A DNA stretch of 64,000 bases. It comes from JBQLZQ01 sp052168355 (lineage in GTDB: Bacteria > Pseudomonadota > Alphaproteobacteria > DSM-16000 > Inquilinaceae). The notes under the pieces were generated by a model. It searched no databases, was not told where the DNA came from, and saw nothing but the letters and a program-made list of their open reading frames with translations. The stretch is from positions 75,845 to 139,844 of the forward strand of contig JBQLZQ010000059.1 in the NCBI GenBank assembly GCA_052168355.1. The letters are read 5' to 3'. Position 1 is the stretch's first letter, and each line of letters begins with the position of its first letter. Positions 59,355-64,000 of the stretch are shown piece by piece. Position numbers and translations under genes: made by a program.

Positions 59355-60866
59355 TCAACTGCCGACGATCGAGTCGACCTTTTCCTTGATCGCATTCATC
59401 GTCGCTTCGGCGCTGTCGTATTCGCCGGCCCAATAGCGCCCGAGCTCCACCGGGATGGTGTCGTTGGACAGTTCGGCCCATTCCGGCAGGTCGGGTTCCG
59501 ATCCCATGTGATTGGCGATCGTTTCCCGCACCACGTCGAGATGGCGGGTGGTGCCCGCGATGCCCGGCTTGGCGTTGGCCTTGACCCGCGGATCGTCATA
59601 GGCGCTGGTCCGGGTCGGGCCGGTACCGCCGCCCAGCGTGGTGATGAACACCTGGGTCTCGGGCGCCGTCGCCCACTGGGCGAACAGCCACGCCGCGTCG
59701 GGGCTCTTCGAATAGTTCGACACGGCCAGGGACGACCCGCCCTGATGGCCGACGCCGGGGATTTCGCCGAACCCGGTTTCCGCCGGGGTGCGCAAGGCGA
59801 TCGGCGCCGGCGGCACCGCCGCTTCCATGAGACCTGACACCTGGCTGGCCTCCGGATTGTCCCAGGAGGGGAAGAATTCACCCCACGAGAGGACGGTGGC
59901 GGCAAGGCCCTGAGCCACCGACTGGCCCTGGCCGTCCCAGGTCCAGGTCGTGACCGCCTCCGGCATGTTCTCCTTGAGCTGGCGCCAGTATTCCATGGCC
60001 GCAAGCCCCTGCGCGTCGTTGCCGGTGAACTTGCCATCCGGTCCGAAGATCGATCCGCCATGGCCCCACAGCCACGCCGTCCAGTCGCATTCCAGGGAAT
60101 AGTGGCCCGACTTCATCTGACCGGTGGTCCCGTAGATCTCGGGGCCCTTGGCCTGCTGGATCGCCTGGGCGTTGGACAGGAACTCGGCCATGGTGGTGGC
60201 GGGTTTCAACCCCAGCTCGTCGAAGATGTCGCTGCGGTACATCTGAATGAAGATCGGAATGTCGTAGGGCACGCCCACCATCTTTCCGTCATACATCGAG
60301 ATGCCGTCAACCAGCGCGGTCAGGAAATCGTCGAAGTTGTAGCCGGGCATGGCGAGATCCGGGGTGGACGCATACTTCTCGCGCGGGTCGATCACATCGC
60401 CGGCGAAGGACGCCATCCAGGACTGATCGAGATAGTAAAGGTCGTAGGTGCCGAGCCCGGACGCGACGTCGAGAGTGAGTTTTTGCAGCACCTGCTCCAG
60501 GGGCAGCACCTCGATCTCCACGTTGATCCCGGTCGCTTCCTCGAAATAGGGCTTCAGGGCCGAATTGATGGCGTTGGACGGCGGCGTGGATTCGGTCGCC
60601 AGACGAACGGTCTGACCGCGGAAGGGTCTGGCCGCCTCGGCGAACCAGGCCATCATGTCCTGGTCGAACGCGATTTCCGCACCCTGGGCGGCGGCCGGCG
60701 AAATGAAGCCGCGTCCGCCCATGAACGGCTGCGACACCAGCCCCAGCGCCCCGGCGCCGAAGCCGAGTTTGCCCGCCGCGCTCAGGAACGAGCGGCGATC
60801 CATCTGGCCGCGCACATAGCGGTCGACGACCGAAGCCAGCCAGAGCTTTCTGTCATGGGGTCTCAT
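59355..60866 (-). CDS. ABC transporter solute-binding protein with Tat signal
   Basis: The 503-residue binding protein begins with a twin-arginine signal (DRRSFLSAAGKLGFGAGALGL), and its mature part has the family 1 pattern VRLATESTPPSNAINSALKPYFEEATGINVEIEVLPLEQ, GTYDLYYLDQSW and YRSDIFDELGL. Tat export implies that it folds before export. ATG 60866 follows GGGAGA; an in-frame leader extends to 60914 without a good start. It follows the two permeases and precedes the kinase; ligand likely a polyol or sugar. Confidence 0.93.
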   Translation of the reverse strand: MRPHDRKLWLASVVDRYVRGQMDRRSFLSAAGKLGFGAGALGLVSQPFMGGRGFISPAAAQGAEIAFDQDMMAWFAEAARPFRGQTVRLATESTPPSNAINSALKPYFEEATGINVEIEVLPLEQVLQKLTLDVASGLGTYDLYYLDQSWMASFAGDVIDPREKYASTPDLAMPGYNFDDFLTALVDGISMYDGKMVGVPYDIPIFIQMYRSDIFDELGLKPATTMAEFLSNAQAIQQAKGPEIYGTTGQMKSGHYSLECDWTAWLWGHGGSIFGPDGKFTGNDAQGLAAMEYWRQLKENMPEAVTTWTWDGQGQSVAQGLAATVLSWGEFFPSWDNPEASQVSGLMEAAVPPAPIALRTPAETGFGEIPGVGHQGGSSLAVSNYSKSPDAAWLFAQWATAPETQVFITTLGGGTGPTRTSAYDDPRVKANAKPGIAGTTRHLDVVRETIANHMGSEPDLPEWAELSNDTIPVELGRYWAGEYDSAEATMNAIKEKVDSIVGS

Positions 60867-60941
60867 TCGTATTCTCCCAGTTGTTGATGGCCCTTCAGCG
60901 GGCCGGTTGCCCATACGAGAGCGTTTGCGCCGTGCCGTGCC

Positions 60942-61817
60942 TCATTGTTTGAGCGACCCCAAGGTCAGGCCGCGCACGAGGTTCTTCTGCACCAGCAGGA
61001 TGAAGACGAAGGCCGGGACCATGGCCGCCGCGCCCAGCGCCGCCATGTTGCCCCAGGCCGTGCCGGTCGAGGTGACGAAGGTGGACGACACCACGGGTAC
61101 GGTTTTCAGGCCGGTTTGGGTCAGGGTCAGGACGAACAGGAATTCCGTCCACGAGAAGATGAAACAGAGAACGGCGGTGGCGGCAATCCCGCCGACGGCC
61201 ATGGGCGCGATGATGCGGCGAAAGATGCGCCAGCGCGAGGCGCCGTCGATCAAGGCCGCCTCGTCGATCTCCACCGGGATGTCGTCGAAGAAGCTCTTGA
61301 GCAGCAGGACGGCCAGCGGCAGGTTCATCAGGGCGTGCACGATGATGATGCCGGAATAGGTGTCGAGCAGCCCGAAACTCTTGTAGATGAAGAACATCGG
61401 GATGGCGACGGCGACCGGCGGCATCATCCGCGTCGACAGCACCCAGAACACGAAATGATGCTGGGCGCGAAACCGCATCCGCGACAGAGCATAGGCCGCG
61501 AGGGTCGCCACGCTCACCGCCAGCAGGGTCGAGAGACAGGCGATGACGATGGAATCCCACAAGCGCGGCAGCATGTAGAAATTGCCGCCGCCGGGCAGCA
61601 CCTCCAGCCCGCGCTCGAACCCCAGGGAGATGCCGAACACTTCCTCGAACGACCGGAAGGTCCAGTCGAAATCGACGATCTTCGGCGGCATCGCGAAGAT
61701 GTCCCGCTCCGGTTTGAAGGCGACACCGATCCAATAGAAGATCGGAAAGGCGAACAGGGCCACCAGCACCCAGGCGACCAGGGCCCGCAACACGCGTTTC
61801 CAGGGCGACAGGATCAT
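60942..61817 (-). CDS. ABC transporter permease (MalG/UgpE type)
   Basis: The 291-residue permease has six expected membrane segments and the EAA docking loop EIDEAALIDGASRWRIFRRIIAP. FIFSWTEFLFVL is a typical late block. It starts four bases after the partner permease stop and precedes the binding protein by 75 bases. The periplasmic N-terminal loop is long (residues about 30-85), as in polyol transporters such as SmoG. Confidence 0.95.
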   Translation of the reverse strand: MILSPWKRVLRALVAWVLVALFAFPIFYWIGVAFKPERDIFAMPPKIVDFDWTFRSFEEVFGISLGFERGLEVLPGGGNFYMLPRLWDSIVIACLSTLLAVSVATLAAYALSRMRFRAQHHFVFWVLSTRMMPPVAVAIPMFFIYKSFGLLDTYSGIIIVHALMNLPLAVLLLKSFFDDIPVEIDEAALIDGASRWRIFRRIIAPMAVGGIAATAVLCFIFSWTEFLFVLTLTQTGLKTVPVVSSTFVTSTGTAWGNMAALGAAAMVPAFVFILLVQKNLVRGLTLGSLKQ

Positions 61818-61820
61818 CCC

Positions 61821-62708
61821 TCACCACCTCAGCTTGGAAACGGCGACGAAGATGTGAGCGGCGACCAGGATGATCGCCAGCATGAACAGGCTGATCGCCG
61901 CGCCGTACCCCCAGTTGATGAAACTGAAGGTCTGCTGCCAGGCATAAAGAGACAGGGTGTAGGTGGCGGTTCCCGGCCCGCCCGAGGTCATCACATAGAC
62001 ATAGTCGAAGGTCCGGAACAGATCGATGCCGCGGATCAGCACGGCGATGGCGATGACCTTTCCCATCATCGGCAGGGTCAGGCGGGTGAACATCTGCCAG
62101 GCGCTGGCGCCGTCGATCATGGCGCTTTCGAACGGTTCGCGCGGCAGGGCGCGCAGCCCCGCCATCATGATCAGCACCATGAACGGGGTCCACTGCCAGA
62201 TGTCGGCCAGCATGACCCCCCACAGGGCCCGGTCGGGATTGGACAGGATCGTGCCGGTCGCATCCATGGCGCCGATGGCGCGCAGCACATAAGGTATCAG
62301 GCCAAACTGGGAATCCTGCATCAGCAGGAACATCATGCCGGTGATGGCCGGCGGAATGACCAGGGTCAGCGTCAGGATGCCGCGCAGCAGCCCGAACCCG
62401 GCATCGTCGGAATCGAGCAGCAGCGCCAGCCCCATGCCGAGCACCAGCTGGATGACCAGGCACAGCGCCGTGTAGGTCAGCGTGACCCGCAGCGCCCCCC
62501 ACATGCGCTCATCGGCGAAAAGCTGAACCCAGTTCTCCATCCCCACGAATTCCAGTCCCCGCTTGCGGGGCACGAACTCCTGAAAGCTCAGCCAGATGTT
62601 GTAGAAAAACGGATACAGGGCGAACAGGGCCAGCATGACGATCAGCGGCAGCAGCCAGGGCAGCGCGTGATCGGAGGGATAGAACCGGCGTTTTGGAACG
62701 GCGCTCAC
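61821..62708 (-). CDS. ABC transporter permease (MalF/UgpA type)
   Basis: The 295-residue permease has six expected membrane segments, the EAA loop EPFESAMIDGASAWQMFTRLTLP and a TSGGPGTATYT block. It opens the polyol operon. I start at GTG 62708 (VSAVPKRRF), near a GGGGGT site; the frame runs on to a TTG at 62840 but that leader has no matching features and would cover half of the divergent promoter region. The start is therefore uncertain. Confidence 0.9.
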   Translation of the reverse strand: MSAVPKRRFYPSDHALPWLLPLIVMLALFALYPFFYNIWLSFQEFVPRKRGLEFVGMENWVQLFADERMWGALRVTLTYTALCLVIQLVLGMGLALLLDSDDAGFGLLRGILTLTLVIPPAITGMMFLLMQDSQFGLIPYVLRAIGAMDATGTILSNPDRALWGVMLADIWQWTPFMVLIMMAGLRALPREPFESAMIDGASAWQMFTRLTLPMMGKVIAIAVLIRGIDLFRTFDYVYVMTSGGPGTATYTLSLYAWQQTFSFINWGYGAAISLFMLAIILVAAHIFVAVSKLRW

Positions 62709-62864
62709 GACAGACCCCCACCGCCGAACCGCGCCATTCGGCGCCGGGGCGTCCCGGCCTTGCCCGGACAGGATGGGGTGGTTCGCAAACGCCTCTCCCT
62801 GTTCCCGCTTTTCTATGGAGCGCGGTTTTGACAGAACCAAAGCGTGACATAACAGGTGTTCGGT

Positions 62865-62902
62865 CGCAAGATCATTTGTTCACGGACAAACACGGTCTTG
62901 CG
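62865..62902. promoter_or_regulatory. Nested 38-bp palindrome, SorC operator candidate
   Basis: Outer arms CGCAAGA (62865-62871) and TCTTGCG (62896-62902) enclose inner arms TTTGT (62875-62879) and ACAAA (62886-62890), with centres one base apart. It lies 33 bases before the sorC-type gene and between it and the divergent permease operon, where a SorC-family regulator would control both. Confidence 0.65.
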
Positions 62903-62934
62903 AAACCACGCGAGATGGAACAGACCCGGCGGCA

Positions 62935-63951
62935 ATGACGGAACGAGCCAAAGGCAGGCCTGAGAAGGCACCGGACACAACCGCCCCATCCATCCGGCGC
63001 GGTGGCGACCCGGCGGCGGAGCCTGGCCACTGGCCCGAACAGCTCGCCGTGCGCATCGCCTGGAATTACTACGTCATCGGCCAGACCCAGCAGGCGATCG
63101 CCACGGCCTTGGGGCTCACCCGGGTGCGGGTCAACCGTATCCTGGCGGAAGCGCGGCATCGGGGCATCGTGCGGATCACCATCGATTCCCCCCTGCGGCA
63201 GAACGTCGAACTGGAGGATCGGCTCAAGGACCGCTATGGGCTTCGGGATGCCCGCGTCGTACTGGGCAGCGGCGGCACCCGCCCATCGGTCGACGAGGTG
63301 CTGGGCATGGTCGCCTGCGACACCCTGGCCAAACGGTTCGCCGACGGCATGACCATCGGGGTCGGCTGGGGCGTGACCTTGAAGGCGTTCGCCGAATCCA
63401 TGCCCGAAATGCCCCTGCGCGACGCCGCGGTGGTCGCCATGCTGGGGTCCCTCACCCAGCGCTCCTCCATCGACATCTTCGAGGCGACCACGGGGCTGGC
63501 CCGCAAGCTGGGCGCCGAATGCTTTTACATGCCGGGTCCGATCATCTGCGACAGCAAGGCCAGCCGCGATACCCTGATGCGCCAGCCCATGCTGCGGGAT
63601 GTGCAGGCCCGTGCACGCGGCGCCGACATCGCCATCGTCAGCGTCGGCGGCATCGACCGGGGCACCCTGCGCCGGGTCGGCTTCATCGGCGAGGACGACG
63701 TGGCGTCGGTCAGGCGGGCGGGCGCCATCGGCAATTTTCTCGGCTACTATATCGACGCCGATGCGCGCATCGTCGACCACCCGGTCAACCGCAGGGTTTT
63801 GGGGATGCACCCGGAAGATCTGGTTCGGGTGCCCGAACGCTGGATGATTTCCGGCGGCCCCGACAAGGTCGCGGCGCTGGCCGCCATCCTGGGCGCGGGG
63901 CTGGTCACCGGCATCGTCACCGATCAGGACACGGCGCGCGCGCTTCTCTAG
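62935..63951 (+). CDS. SorC/DeoR-family sugar-binding transcriptional regulator
   Basis: The 338-residue protein has an N-terminal HTH (AVRIAWNYYVIGQTQQAIATALGLTRVRVNRILAEARHRGIV) and a C-terminal sugar-phosphate sensing domain (DARVVLGSGG, IGVGWGVTLKAFAE, VVAMLGSLTQ, VGGIDRG). The family, including EryD and SmoC-type proteins, controls polyol and sugar operons and responds to the sugar or its phosphate. It is divergent from the ABC/kinase operon, across a gap with a nested palindrome. The 49 bases after its stop show no further gene. Confidence 0.94.
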   Translation: MTERAKGRPEKAPDTTAPSIRRGGDPAAEPGHWPEQLAVRIAWNYYVIGQTQQAIATALGLTRVRVNRILAEARHRGIVRITIDSPLRQNVELEDRLKDRYGLRDARVVLGSGGTRPSVDEVLGMVACDTLAKRFADGMTIGVGWGVTLKAFAESMPEMPLRDAAVVAMLGSLTQRSSIDIFEATTGLARKLGAECFYMPGPIICDSKASRDTLMRQPMLRDVQARARGADIAIVSVGGIDRGTLRRVGFIGEDDVASVRRAGAIGNFLGYYIDADARIVDHPVNRRVLGMHPEDLVRVPERWMISGGPDKVAALAAILGAGLVTGIVTDQDTARALL

Positions 63952-64000
63952 GCTGAATCGACATTCACCGCATCCATAGCATGGCGCAAGCGAGGTAGAG

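Noticed and set aside
60945..62831. A 628-codon plus-strand frame opposite the polyol permeases
   Set aside because: Its product is rich in Gln, His, Arg and Asp, with no fold signature, typical of a reverse-complement reading of hydrophobic permease codons.

Overview
The window is a gene-dense (no gap over about 260 bases), GC-rich stretch of an alphaproteobacterial chromosome or large replicon. The style suggests a Rhodospirillales-like heterotroph: ATGA/GTGA start-stop overlaps, many GTG starts, tripartite tricarboxylate (TTT), TRAP and ABC uptake systems each tied to a catabolic set, a cox operon and a pca regulon. The taxonomic call is inference. I saw no rRNA, tRNA, CRISPR array, insertion sequence or phage gene.

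Layout. 1-4251 (-): a TPP enzyme cut by the window edge, a class III CoA-transferase, a small membrane protein, a secreted esterase and a small Arg-rich protein divergent from a LysR gene (4375-5232). 5234-14470 (-): a nine-gene, tightly overlapping operon with TTT transporter tctC-tctB-tctA, then tetR, a TIM-barrel isomerase, an enolase-superfamily enzyme, a Gfo/Idh/MocA dehydrogenase, a DUF993 protein and a second TIM-barrel isomerase. A TetR-like palindrome lies on its promoter. 14661-22880 (+): a LysR regulator, then a sugar ABC transporter lacking its ATPase, a sulfatase, a DUF4432 mutarotase-like protein and an enolase-superfamily dehydratase. 22906-31660 (-): an aerobic form I CO dehydrogenase cluster, coxC(MHYT-LytTR)-coxM-coxS-coxL-coxD-coxE-coxF plus a MobA/MocA-like nucleotidyltransferase; CoxL carries the diagnostic AYRCSFR motif.

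31863-44301: GntR regulator, enolase-superfamily enzyme and LarA-like protein (+), a second TTT transporter (-), a sulfatase coupled to an unrecognised TIM-barrel-like protein (+), and a third sulfatase with a split UxaA-type dehydratase (-). 44557-45318 (+): an SDR. 45315-53364: the protocatechuate regulon, with pcaD, pcaQ, pobA and a pcaC-pcaH-pcaG-dctP-dctQ-dctM operon; pobA and pcaC share a duplicated regulatory element. 53586-54256 (+): a FitAB/VapBC-type toxin-antitoxin pair. 54269-62708 (-) with divergent SorC regulator 62935-63951 (+): a polyol ABC-transporter operon with an FGGY kinase, a glycerol-1-phosphate-dehydrogenase-like protein and a GpsA-like dehydrogenase.

How it fits together: the window is a series of uptake-plus-catabolism modules (sugar acids, sulfated sugars or polyols, aromatic acids, polyols) plus an energy-supplementing CO oxidation module. 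Each of the five substrate-binding-protein genes is followed at once by an inverted repeat, which looks like a shared way of keeping binding protein in excess over the membrane subunits. The least explained modules are the DUF993 operon, the sulfatase/TIM-barrel pair at 38423-41331 and the polyol operon that pairs two glycerophosphate-type dehydrogenases.
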